IMG/VR virus record: IMGVR_UViG_3300021085_000055
Coordinates: 1-48,188 of that record
DNA: 48,188 nt
Source of the DNA: a virus
Direction: 5' to 3' (one strand)
How positions within the stretch are numbered: the first letter of the stretch is position 1; every line of letters starts with the position of its first letter. The notes under the pieces are model-generated. The model was not told the DNA's origin. It worked only from the letters and a program-made list of their open reading frames with translations, and ran no database searches. Below are positions 29,901-34,501 of the stretch, piece after piece. A program made the translations under genes and the position numbers.

Positions 29901-31235
29901 TGCAACCGCGCCTAATTTTAATGCGCCGCCCGGAACATTTAAATCTAGTTTATCAACTTTTAAATACTCAACAAAAGCAGAATCTGCTTTAAGGTATTTG
30001 AAATATGCTGAGTCAGCTTGTAAATCTTTATTATAGAAAAGTCTATTTGTTGTCCAATAATTTTCATATTGTGTTCCGGCAGCTCCAGCCTGCCAGGTAA
30101 AAGATGCTCCAACAGGACCGCCTACTGTAATGCCTGCTCCTGATGCAAATGCAGAGTCGGCAGCATTATCAGCCACAACAATGTTTTTATCTACAATAGT
30201 AACAGTTTCAGATTGAATTGATGTTGTTGTTCCTTGCACATTAAGATTACCAATAATATTAACATCACCCGCAACATCACCAAACGGAAATGGATCAATA
30301 TTAATAGTAGTTGGACCACGATATTCCGGGCTATGTGCAATACCAAAACTATGATATAAAGAATGTCCACTGTCAATTAAAGCCCCGTCAATATGGGCAT
30401 AAGTTAAATGAGCAGAATCAACATCAAGTTGGCTAATATCAGCTGAATCTGCTTTAAAATGACTAATATATGCGCTATCAACATCAAGCTGACTGATGTA
30501 GGCAGAATCACCCTTTAATCTAGAAATAAACGCAGAATCGACATCGAGCTGACTGATGTAGGCAGAATCGCCCTTTAATCTTGAAATATAGGCACTATCA
30601 ACATCTAACTGAGAAATGTATGCGGAATCGCCCTTTAATCTAGAAATAAACGCAGAGTCAACATCTAACTGACTAATATAACCACTATCAACATCAAGCC
30701 TTGAAATATACGCAGAATCGACATCAAGCTGACTAATATATGCTGAGTCTGCAGTTAGCCTTGAAATATATGCAGAGTCCACATCTAAATCAAATATGTA
30801 TGCTGAATCTGCTGTTAATCTAGAAATATAACCCGAGTCAACATCTAATTTCCATATAAACGCTGAGTCTGCAGTTAACCGTTTTAAATGGGCGCTATCA
30901 ACATCTAAATCTTTAATATGAGCTGAGTCTGCGGTTAGTCCATGGACATATAATAGATCAACTGCTTTTTCTGAGTCAAGAAGAAGAAATTTATTTCCAA
31001 CTGCAATACCAGGATTTCCTGCTGACTGCAATAGAGACATAAATTTTTCGCCGCCAACTGCAGCTACTCTACTTGCTATTTGTGGAACTGCAGTTGAGTC
31101 AACGGCTGGTCCTACGCCAACATATAATGTTCCGCCTGCAATACTATCATAATATGAATATGCTAATTCACCTAGTGCTAAACTTGACGGTGCAGTTGCC
31201 GTGCCTGATCTTTTAATCTGGATTATAGATGCCAT
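17964..31235 (-). CDS. Giant 4423-aa tail fibre-like protein
   Basis: A single uninterrupted frame of 4423 residues. The N-terminus (MASIIQIKRSGTATAPSSLALGELAYSY) is the usual start of marine T4-like fibre proteins. Residues 100-279 are eighteen tandem 10-residue units (LDVDSAYISR type). Three blocks at about 795-1010, 1180-1355 and 2480-2985 carry the xxSxAxGxxxxxxGxxS strand pattern of trimeric autotransporter (YadA-like) heads. Residues 3379-3531 are seventeen 9-residue units (SDYIKSIAD type). Residues about 3905-4295 hold four related QTxFSG...DYTV domains. The C-terminus (DLTIDVNRAAFGLVYYN then GWLFIEK) is a recurrent phage fibre tip. It is probably a trimeric fibre. A late promoter lies 40 bp upstream. 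Confidence 0.88.
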   Translation of the reverse strand: MASIIQIKRSGTATAPSSLALGELAYSYYDSIAGGTLYVGVGPAVDSTAVPQIASRVAAVGGEKFMSLLQSAGNPGIAVGNKFLLLDSEKAVDLLYVHGLTADSAHIKDLDVDSAHLKRLTADSAFIWKLDVDSGYISRLTADSAYIFDLDVDSAYISRLTADSAYISQLDVDSAYISRLDVDSGYISQLDVDSAFISRLKGDSAYISQLDVDSAYISRLKGDSAYISQLDVDSAFISRLKGDSAYISQLDVDSAYISHFKADSADISQLDVDSAHLTYAHIDGALIDSGHSLYHSFGIAHSPEYRGPTTINIDPFPFGDVAGDVNIIGNLNVQGTTTSIQSETVTIVDKNIVVADNAADSAFASGAGITVGGPVGASFTWQAGAAGTQYENYWTTNRLFYNKDLQADSAYFKYLKADSAFVEYLKVDKLDLNVPGGALKLGAVAHVGPDFSLQGDSDFLYDSTNGLRIGATQGVNTGLTILPTGEVISYAPAVFDKLRVNSLVPGALLTVGLSDSIQGGELHFGEHQSFYYGLAAGASFDGLMTAKQVAQDSGWNRFIVHKSTGNIDASGVKIGSYKYRPELRNNFDANSVYFPDSAQTRDFYGLKISASHAGKDSQGRHYLQSTLPINYFKSDISKADGASIRRFPGDGVNAANDSDVSVLIRAMSLEDSSLFEVHKDGTINFTGSLMQNGIPFTGGGLFTSDNIDNAYFEPRDFTATYPSGGFGRIGVGTTRSKARFEVHGGPFQVKGPLNTDAGYSPQTSGEISMHLDAKTIYSGLANYDEADIDSDKGSRFSFIPGKAATRGGYFTNHNDYSWNDIGTYSVAFGKNVKAKGDFSFVVGDSSSVNTGATNSIAMGQRNIVKGGNNVLIGIENSDRSGGFATTIGINSVLIGHNNTTAGNASYMFGKNNMALPSGNSTLLIGAGNRSLGGNNNNIIGIDNIADGQSSFIFGALDSVSGTLAFAFGFNNKVSGNTSFAIGHDQVIQGANSFAIGGGGKVVANNSMNISLRPSTATPGAGQDPANTLRNIVGQVDDENLLAIQGGNVSIGRESDMFDPSVKGAGNLFVGGDILYGGDVMKLNPLGGSPIAGNPFEDNGEFILMETPRNVGVGKTTPNTEFDIRGDFQVDGTTLLTYASTDSAIFDSAGTFPGNTYNNMFMYSSRAGLIRAGKVLLDEHVNSDLGIFSIGMGEEPYARGKNSISLGEKNKVGQRRSQGNIVFRGTATTTQGRNSIAIGKENIILTDNNLFLGQNNIQDSMNSGTDLYTIGRDNLFGLANASTVRSTNKSYVIGTSNTLYTNGNQNFIFGESNEVFHDNFTNNYIIGAGWKDSHSVNNVNPQYGGITGGGAKNTTFIGGNAFIPTGLENGIVIMKPAIFNDSGSSLFDSALVNKGLNNTNIMIGKTAQVAHGNSTIYNSGFNRNYTLDIHGDVNIDSGATLHIGGLNIKDYIAGTAPTVVVTGVIKTTPVTPPSVQTSAFSVSKAAAAVVNVPAGGHLLGSAGGGGTALTHPGGGGAGSGLAVKFSGLTDGNAGPSSSFNYTSAADNVYFVQAVDANNFELFTDRACTTALDTQSETIFVPSPPTGSYEVVIVAAPVSGAAWAFDTTGTNLTITSTAHGLTVGDGVRLSGITGGTFTDLNGNTYFVGPDANADGLLDAGYTNKFELFTDDVLTVPVLSADYTGTPVTTSANYIHVIPKQKTTSSANLNVLGKLTVGDSATVEGSVHFRQSIAGSTFTIGDNPGTGERMSFDSFVVRPTGGLIPILENHLDSAYVQARVSIDNFWSLKGGNQLINDQSPGRTNPVVINKNNIDVNAADYEEVDATGNARWKFQLDMDGKARIDIPAAYASRPAEDKASRQAAIDHKSPIITTNNLGNEAAWPTEDYIATIVTNDYVKNRMNIDSAVISSVIDSGYMKTIISPNYILHHANDSSHWRRSADGHTLYFGGVGFNSYANVAIGADSAPIDHPGSKLYVRGDVRVDSGFSAGGHSIIEGSKVTVDSEYIFNFTVNAADSYFITHPNSIIYGDPVLYSILTSATSPGLPYGESAADFSISGTPGLDSNFMSVMLVTPKDVTSPLTSGFDSTALTKGTLNAVGNGISTGDWAWVNGNQIKIREQSIPGYDSTPSMTHTHSIDIINRGLHLLTSSTISSRSGLRLQDTDNSTSPNVLEYIKNGLTQIFINDIELESGGEKWEEVTNSLIHIYDSEANTRLAVGDQIKVKTRSRKNDASLTVKGPLSVIGDRNLRNPQILLSGNLNIASEGDSGSAKATTQFTFEDSAIFKTGFTLDSGIGKIQNGGLLFGYKERRADEAWRTLYGGAVWDSVGQTMTSGESAEFYFGPYYPVSYDSAKGFNLVNPYVGRSFDSNIMRIVNDDYIGSRITDPWNRIGTSPNQQIYYDEEGGVIIGKRDMIDPFDQTRFAVDSGNVLFLSSILIDSSEHPKAGVVPRTGGGEQLDSGARLMWIPGYAAFRAGWVDGKKATWDSGEVGIFSQGIGANVVATDHSTAIGYNVSAGNVDYAADGHTKQPLHTTRVVSIGHTITNPGQFSVAVGKDITNSNKQNSLSLGIGITNVGAKGTSKTDEGGVAIGKTLETGRGVVIGRDITGDDGNQPSHVNNTAIGSLLVNTRINAVTIGYNLTGGEAGLNIGRDNYPTSAGTAPPKNSILIGQNNTTGVGGIAIGHSSAAGKTAVSMGSGVAASGTTSTAIGIGSKSSANNSVAIGINTDATGKSAISYGVSNRASGNNSTVFGKDNVGSGNGSVTFGVSNTTGKASRVFGGDNTSISESHVFGSVNSGASKNAKIYGDANETVNNAAKVYGNENKNIVYNSEVYGSSNENWYGTRVYGSDNKNLTGRNSSANGGQGNYIFGGQNVQTKGGNIYGTRNNITGFGDAYGKDNIITDFGWAYGDLNTIVNGGHAYGYENAVDGGTSNLAYAFGNKNNVSENGFGFGKENIVSNGGMALGSYAQASGNGAISIGSGVSVTGTNSVAIGSYTSSSVQATVAANNVIALMGGTVGVNKVSPNTAYMVDIDGSINWSGDAYHQGQTLYHYIRNNVANQAWIRFNADAAWVQSHIDPTHYRATMPKSMYFYNDATTGYLCTTAPRVGIKTSSPGYDLDVNGSVNVQSLYWQGDKILDSHQGNQVYLTHQTAQFYIGPDSATEYFDSDYVFERQQNHGFTKGQTYQQAIDQNYIMANLDDTAFLNSDEGIGLVNQILTTNNYMRRELSGVFNGDLPGFKMGIGAIADPNYHLLVSGNAKIQSGNGKAGNLEIGNIGGTSQILLNGVALNTSNILSQELGGYEIDPEATTTRSSILYDRTSPSGNFAIDIGVPALPKIAKDGINIAAGMKYHINGVDIIDGIMDSDFINRRIQKGDLVAAGKLDSDHFKFIINSEYIKSIADSDYVKTVADSDYIRSIADSDYIKTVADSDYIKFIANDVYIKSIADSDYIKSAADSDYIKSIADSDYIKSVADSDYVKSIADSDYIKGIIDSDYVKSIADSDYVKSIADSDYVKSIADSDYIKFVADSDYIKSIADSAHVNLITGIGSRPVDFGSHNITFKSSASNTGALPNAATHTGMVAVTTGDNTARIAKGGNWQGIPLENTNVTFNTIIPGADKLFDLGSSTAAWRDLYLSGSTIHLGGIRIKESNGVFTTTDSLGVALPIDLSGATTKNLAEDSNLYYTDLRVDSNITGKDLDMGANKILYSNVYSALSDLPSAASYHGMFAHVHATGKAYFAHAGSWVDLASGADITTAINNLIDGAPAAMDTLNEFATALGNDANFSTTITALIGEKYDSVGVRTLVDSAYVQARVVPQGIDSSAVSGMIDSAYVLARSSAGVTTLGALTDVNAPSPTNGQALVYNTATSKWIPGAASSAGGSADSATIIALIDSDYIQARQTSSGGAAVSSEYSNFRFTATANQTTFSGTDVAGNTLAVTATGIQVYLNGIHLLKDIDYTVSGTTGVVLTTGANVGDDLVITNISTGTGANYILAGKTNFKDYKFRATAGQTAFTGNDLNSQSLSITDSNHQVYLNGIRLNRVEDYNVNSSTNTVTLTLGAADSDDVVIQTLTRSTTGNIITLAQDVHTTPPTEGQILIWDNSNKYWAPGVLPAGTDSAAVTGMIDSAYVAARSSGGTATTGVSFANYYFEADSGQTVFSGNDKNGLPLAIDTDNYQVFNNGIRLISAVDYTVNAAANSITLNGFTADSGDDLVINTLLQTTSHIMVGDTFINTFKFIATNGQTAFTGADANSKTLGIDSSNFSVFQNGIKLMDSDDFTSNPITNTITLTSGASASDEITITAIENKAGNVTVNEQALQGLVDSAYVAARVNLPAAWAEITTTPITAVAGQRLIIDTSTTKTVNLPVAASLGDEIRIIDGTGQAATNAITIGRNGHKIEGGDSDLTIDVNRAAFGLVYYNVANGWLFIEK
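18345..19515 (-). repeat. Four divergent tandem domains near the giant fibre C-terminus
   Basis: Four copies of a domain of roughly 75-95 residues recur with the core QT-x-F-S/T-G-x-D, then YLNGI/FNNGI, then DYTV/DYNV and a D-D/E-x-V/I-I-T ending. Copies begin near 19500, 19230, 18800 and 18535. The copies have diverged clearly at DNA level, so the duplication is old. Confidence 0.7.
20643..21101 (-). repeat. 27-bp coding repeat array (17 units) in the giant fibre
   Basis: Seventeen 27-bp units encode 9-residue repeats of consensus SDYIKSIAD (residues 3379-3531). The unit length is constant with no interruption. Silent changes (for example TCA/AGT Ser and ATA/GTG-type changes) show selection on the protein. 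Confidence 0.9.
30399..30938 (-). repeat. 30-bp coding repeat array (18 units) in the giant fibre
   Basis: Eighteen 30-bp units encode 10-residue repeats of consensus LDVDSAYISR/LTADSAYISQ (residues 100-279). Units partly alternate between LDVDSAY, LTADSAY and LKGDSAY types, so larger two-unit duplications probably contributed. Confidence 0.9.
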
Positions 31236-31274
31236 GAAATAAACAACCTATCTAAATGCTTTATTATTTAATCT

Positions 31275-31282
31275 TATTTATA
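31275..31282 (-). promoter_or_regulatory. T4-type late promoter upstream of the giant fibre
   Basis: TATAAATA on the minus strand, 40 bp upstream of the ATG at 31235, in the 52-bp gap after the 78-aa gene. Confidence 0.72.
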
Positions 31283-31287
31283 TGATT

Positions 31288-31524
31288 TTAGAAGGTATCT
31301 CCACCATCTATTATTTGTGCCTTTAAGTGGCTTGTAGCTGTCCATTTTTCGGTTACACCATCAAATGCAATCATTGTTCCTTCTGGTATTTGACCAGCTG
31401 CAATAGCAGTATCACTTACATCTCTAAGACTATTTCTAATTCTAATTTCTTTAATTGCCGGAATTGGAGTTCCAACTTTAATATTTTTAACGATTGTACG
31501 ATTTGATGTTATTTTAATTGCCAT
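31288..31524 (-). CDS. Small virion-associated protein next to the giant fibre
   Basis: A 78-residue protein (MAIKITSNRTIVKNIKVGTP, ending KAQIIDGGDTF). Short proteins with a similar plan, a GTPI segment and a C-terminal DAQxxxGG ending, sit just before fibre genes in marine T4-like phages. I cannot name a function. It lies 9 bp after the 129-aa gene and 52 bp before the giant fibre, so a structural or fibre-attachment role is inferred from context only. Confidence 0.65.
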   Translation of the reverse strand: MAIKITSNRTIVKNIKVGTPIPAIKEIRIRNSLRDVSDTAIAAGQIPEGTMIAFDGVTEKWTATSHLKAQIIDGGDTF

Positions 31525-31533
31525 ATCGTTATC

Positions 31534-31923
31534 CTATGTTGTTACTTGAGGAGAAAGTGTTAATTTTCCTTCTAGTATTCTTTCAACTACACCTAATCCT
31601 GTATTACTATCTGTTCCTTCTAACTCAACATCATACACGTATCTACCAGCTTTCATACGGGTTGTTTGTGCATTTGTTAATGATAGTTGTAAAATATTTT
31701 CTTGATTAAGTGGGTTAAATGCTGTAACGTTAAATAATTCAGCTGAATCTGTAGAATTATAGCTTTTTTTAATCTTACCTCTCATAAGATAATATGATCC
31801 AAACGAACCAGCATCTGAATCCCAATTGATTAAAAGTTTCCTACTTCCATCAGGATTAAATAATTCAAGTTGGATAGTAACGTCTGATCCTTGGTCGATT
31901 GTTAAGTCTTCGTAGTGTGCCAT
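31534..31923 (-). CDS. Small virion protein with BppU-like beta-sandwich character
   Basis: A 129-residue protein with MAHYEDLTIDQGSDVTIQLEL at the N-terminus and regular strands through YYLMRGKIKKSYNS and GRYVYDVELEG. The 'TIDQGSDxxxxL ... GRYxYDVEL' plan resembles the N-terminal domain of baseplate receptor-binding proteins (BppU-type), and similar short genes precede fibres in marine myoviruses. I chose the ATG at 31923 rather than the in-frame GTG at 31929, because AGAGG lies 5 bp before this ATG. Two TATAAATA elements lie upstream. Likely a baseplate or fibre-base protein, by inference. Confidence 0.68.
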   Translation of the reverse strand: MAHYEDLTIDQGSDVTIQLELFNPDGSRKLLINWDSDAGSFGSYYLMRGKIKKSYNSTDSAELFNVTAFNPLNQENILQLSLTNAQTTRMKAGRYVYDVELEGTDSNTGLGVVERILEGKLTLSPQVTT

Positions 31924-31947
31924 ACCCACCTCTTATCTATTTTACTG

Positions 31948-31955
31948 TATTTATA
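31948..31955 (-). promoter_or_regulatory. T4-type late promoter upstream of the 129-aa gene
   Basis: TATAAATA on the minus strand, 25 bp upstream of the ATG at 31923, in the divergent intergenic region 31924-32093. Confidence 0.7.
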
Positions 31956-31978
31956 ATGCTTTACACATGTAGGTGCAA

Positions 31979-32000
31979 GCAGAATAATGATCTATTCTGC
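31979..32000. other. Inverted repeat in the divergent intergenic region
   Basis: GCAGAATA (31979-31986) and TATTCTGC (31993-32000) can form an 8-bp stem with a 6-base loop. A T-rich tract follows on the plus strand. It lies between the minus-strand late promoter at 31948 and the plus-strand promoter at 32041. It may be an operator-like palindrome, or a weak terminator for rightward transcripts; no gene reads rightward into it, which favours the former. Confidence 0.45.
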
Positions 32001-32008
32001 TATTTATA
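32001..32008 (-). promoter_or_regulatory. Possible second late promoter ahead of the 129-aa gene
   Basis: A second exact TATAAATA on the minus strand, 53 bp upstream of the one at 31948 and immediately beside the inverted repeat. The sequence around it is A/T-rich, so it could be coincidental. Confidence 0.4.
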
Positions 32009-32040
32009 TATTTTTATTTTCAAAAAGTTGAAAATAGTCC

Positions 32041-32069
32041 TTTACAATCGCTCAAAAATGTGTTATAAA
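32041..32069 (+). promoter_or_regulatory. Sigma70-type promoter for the plus-strand gene
   Basis: TTTACA (32041-32046), a 17-bp spacer and TATAAA (32064-32069) each match five of six consensus bases of the housekeeping promoter. The expected start of transcription (about 32076) precedes an AAAGGAG ribosome site and the ATG at 32094. Confidence 0.72.
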
Positions 32070-32093
32070 GGTATTAACAAAGGAGACTACCAA

Positions 32094-32615
32094 ATGGAAC
32101 AGATCATTTCAAACTTAGAAAATGTCTTTACCGATCTCGATAAAAAATTCACCGAAGGGCAAATCGAATGGGCCTTAGGACGGAAAGTAGCTCTTAAAGA
32201 ATGGCGGATGGATAACATCCTCGGACATCATTATGGTGCAAAAGTAAATAAAGGTTACAAAAATTGGGGTAGAGATAGCTGGGGTTTCTACGAAGAAATG
32301 TTTCGGATTTGCGGCGGTAAAGGTCACTATAACACAATCACTCAAAATAACAATGCAGGAATTACTCAGATATTTGAAAAGAACTGCAAAAAAACAATTG
32401 AAGCAAGAAATGCTAAAGTAGCTAAAAAGCTGGAAAAATTCGGTATCACAGAAGTTAAAGACTCAAATATTTCTAAAACCTCAGATGGTTTTCACGGCGT
32501 CTTTAATGTAGAAACAGACAAAGGAAACAAGCGGATTGAAATCGATACAATCTTAGCTGGCGGATATAACATCCAATGTCTTCACCTTCGTACTCTAGTA
32601 AAAATGAAGAAATGA
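32094..32615 (+). CDS. Unrecognised 173-aa protein, the only clear plus-strand gene
   Basis: The start at 32094 is set by AAAGGAG 8 bp upstream and a sigma70-type promoter; an upstream in-frame ATG at 31899 lacks both. The product MEQIISNLENVFTDLDKKF... is basic and mixed alpha/beta, with many Trp, Tyr and Gly between residues 35 and 75 and a helical Lys-rich middle (about 95-125). I recognise no domain. Codon use differs from the surrounding genes: four of seven Arg codons are CGG, and C-ending codons (ATC, AAC, TTC) are frequent. It is transcribed against everything around it and ends at a strong terminator. An early-expressed host-interaction or moron-like gene is a fair guess, not a demonstrated role. 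Confidence 0.85.
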   Translation: MEQIISNLENVFTDLDKKFTEGQIEWALGRKVALKEWRMDNILGHHYGAKVNKGYKNWGRDSWGFYEEMFRICGGKGHYNTITQNNNAGITQIFEKNCKKTIEARNAKVAKKLEKFGITEVKDSNISKTSDGFHGVFNVETDKGNKRIEIDTILAGGYNIQCLHLRTLVKMKK

Positions 32616-32645
32616 AAAGAGGAGTTTTATAATGCAAGTTGTAAT

Positions 32646-32671
32646 AAAGAGCTCTCAGGAGCTCTTTTTTT
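32646..32671 (+). terminator. Rho-independent terminator after the plus-strand gene
   Basis: AAAGAGCTC (32646-32654) pairs with GAGCTCTTT (32659-32667) around the loop TCAG, followed by more T (to 32671), giving seven Ts in a row after the GAGCTC arm. It begins 31 bp after the plus-strand stop codon. The stop codon of the convergent oxygenase gene (32655-32657) lies inside the loop, so the hairpin may also limit leftward readthrough, though the T tract on that side (TTTATTAC) is weak. Confidence 0.85.
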
Positions 32672-33230
32672 GTTTAATAAAAATATCGACTGGAACAGCT
32701 AGTCTAAGATTAGAGTGATATGTTTTTACTAGATGATAAACATATCCTGGCATAATTATCACATCACTAGTTTTAGGTGCGTACTCAATAGGTTTAAACA
32801 TTTCAGTGGTTTTACCAAAATAACCTCTGTTAGCATTTGCTCTTGGATCGTACGCTACTAGCTCTCCACCTTTATCAATATCATCAGCAAGAACATAAAA
32901 TACTGCAGCAAACTGAGCTCCGGAATGATTATGAATATTCATTGAATATCCCTTTTGAGATCCTGTTAACCAAGAACTAAATTCATAAGACATATCGTTT
33001 AAATCACTATTAAATACTTCTTTAAAAAATTCTGAATATTTTTCTATAGCCAAATCTTTTAATAATGGAATTTTATCTGTCAGTGTACCGCTGTCGTATT
33101 CAGCCTGTGGTTTCATAATATTAGTACTAAGTAAAATCTCTTGAACTAATTCTTCGCATTGGTCTGAAGTAATTTGAGTTTTGTATATTGGTGTGGACCA
33201 ACACTGATTAATACCCGATTTCAACATCAT
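32655..33230 (-). CDS. 2OG-Fe(II) oxygenase family protein (PF13759/TIGR02466-like), last gene of the cassette
   Basis: A 191-residue protein with the plan of 2-oxoglutarate/Fe(II) oxygenases: an N-terminal INQCWSTPIYK start, then SMNIHNHSGAQFAAVFYVL (H100, H102), GGELVAYDPR (121-130), MPGYVYHLVKTY (H166) and a downstream Arg (R176) expected to hold 2-oxoglutarate. The first pair of ligands reads HxH rather than the usual HxD, as in the sister gene at 34501-35112. Substrate unknown; hydroxylation of a peptide side chain is inferred from its place behind four radical-SAM genes. It overlaps the 134-aa gene by 23 bp and has AAAGGA ahead of paired Met codons. Its stop lies in a terminator loop. 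Confidence 0.78.
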   Translation of the reverse strand: MMLKSGINQCWSTPIYKTQITSDQCEELVQEILLSTNIMKPQAEYDSGTLTDKIPLLKDLAIEKYSEFFKEVFNSDLNDMSYEFSSWLTGSQKGYSMNIHNHSGAQFAAVFYVLADDIDKGGELVAYDPRANANRGYFGKTTEMFKPIEYAPKTSDVIIMPGYVYHLVKTYHSNLRLAVPVDIFIKQKKSS

Positions 33231-33612
33231 AATATCCTTTTATGTCACGAACCATACCATGAATTACCATCAGTGGCCAATCTATATTGTTGAGTATACT
33301 ATCGTATATTTCTTTACTATTTTTATATGTTTTAAAATATGGATCATTACCAGCTAAAAGCATTGGATCATTTAACAAATCATAAAAATCTTCATTGAAG
33401 TCTTTACTAATCCAATAAGCATAGCATATTGCTACAACATAACTCTTGGCTGGATATAGCCATTCATCTACTTTTTCATTAAAGTGTCGAATAGCATTTT
33501 TAATAATAACCTCTTGATTATCATCAAAAACTATTTCTACTTTATTTAAATCATCTGTATGATCTTTATTTAATCTATGGTAAACTTCTTGTTTAACTTG
33601 CCATTCTTTCAT
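33208..33612 (-). CDS. Unrecognised 134-aa cassette protein
   Basis: A 134-residue, largely helical acidic protein (MKEWQVKQEVYHRLNKDHTD...), with aromatic-rich segments around KVDEWLYPAKSYVVAICYAYWISKDF and a C-terminal IHGMVRDIKGYYDVEIGY. I see no metal-binding motif, signal peptide or transmembrane helix. It overlaps both neighbours (20 bp with the upstream radical-SAM gene and 23 bp with the downstream oxygenase), so it is made with them. A substrate-binding or adaptor protein for one of the two enzymes is possible; this is inference only. Confidence 0.72.
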   Translation of the reverse strand: MKEWQVKQEVYHRLNKDHTDDLNKVEIVFDDNQEVIIKNAIRHFNEKVDEWLYPAKSYVVAICYAYWISKDFNEDFYDLLNDPMLLAGNDPYFKTYKNSKEIYDSILNNIDWPLMVIHGMVRDIKGYYDVEIGY

Positions 33613-34501
33613 GATACCAATCCAATAATCCTCTATATCCGTTACAGCTATTATTTAAATCTTTGACATATCGATAATGCTCTGTTAAGCAGTTTCCAAA
33701 ATACTTACATGAAGCACATATAGGACTTATCATTTCTTCTTTTTCTTTATTTGTCCAATCAATGTATTGTTCCCAAGAATCCAATTCAAGAAAGAATTCT
33801 TTATCCTCTTCATCAAATTCCAAGACACCAAATTTGCCAGAAGGAGTGATGTATATATGATCATCCGAAAATGCATTGTATCTTCCTTTCATTGATTCTA
33901 TAATTCTGTCTTCATTTACAAATTCAAACTTCATAGTGTCTTTTAATTTAAGCCACTTTATAACAAAATCTTCAAAGTCTTTGTGTGTCACATTGTGAGC
34001 ATTTGCTTGATTAATTGAATATGGTTTAATCTCAACAGATGTAATTGACGAACACATATTCAACATATTAATCATTTCAGATACATCTTTTTCTAACACC
34101 TTTGGAGAAGCTAAAACCAAAACTGCAATAGGTACTGTACTCATTAACATATTATTAAATACAAGTTCAGACTTTTCTCTTGCTTCAAAATCATATGAAA
34201 CAGAAAGATATACATCATCATCAAAAAAGCCTGGATGCATCATAGAATAATTTGTGTTGATGCTAATTTTACCTGAATAGTATTTTTTTATAACATCTTT
34301 AATGCCATAAAAATATGACTTTTTCATTGCGCCAACTTCGCCGCCGTATAAGTCAATATGTTCAATATTATGTACCTGAGATAGCAATATGTCTAGTTTA
34401 TTGAACGAAATTTGTTTTTGATCTCCAAGTTGCTTAGTAGATAGGTAACAAAAATCACATCTAAAATTACAAAAATATGAAGGATTGATCGATACGATCA
34501 T
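33593..34501 (-). CDS. Radical SAM protein (302 aa)
   Basis: The motif CNFRCDFC (C11, C15, C18) is the CxxxCxxC signature that holds the [4Fe-4S] cluster of radical-SAM enzymes, and YGGEV (52-56) matches the SAM-binding GGE motif. Four C-terminal cysteines (C262, C265, C271, C286) in a CxxCx5Cx14C arrangement suggest a shortened SPASM- or twitch-like auxiliary cluster site. Such enzymes often modify ribosomally made peptides or proteins. It overlaps the 134-aa gene and shares one base with the upstream oxygenase gene (TAATG), implying coupled translation. The N-terminus starts 10 residues before the first Cys, as is usual, so the start is secure. Confidence 0.92.
   Translation of the reverse strand: MIVSINPSYFCNFRCDFCYLSTKQLGDQKQISFNKLDILLSQVHNIEHIDLYGGEVGAMKKSYFYGIKDVIKKYYSGKISINTNYSMMHPGFFDDDVYLSVSYDFEAREKSELVFNNMLMSTVPIAVLVLASPKVLEKDVSEMINMLNMCSSITSVEIKPYSINQANAHNVTHKDFEDFVIKWLKLKDTMKFEFVNEDRIIESMKGRYNAFSDDHIYITPSGKFGVLEFDEEDKEFFLELDSWEQYIDWTNKEKEEMISPICASCKYFGNCLTEHYRYVKDLNNSCNGYRGLLDWYHERMAS

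Noticed and set aside
30399-30938. Direct 30-bp repeats resembling a CRISPR-like array
   Set aside because: The repeats are in frame inside the giant fibre, have no spacers and encode a constant 10-residue protein unit.
31899-32093. Upstream ATG extension of the plus-strand gene to 31899
   Set aside because: The extension would cover the late promoters, the inverted repeat and the sigma70 promoter; the ATG at 32094 has AAAGGAG and is a better start.
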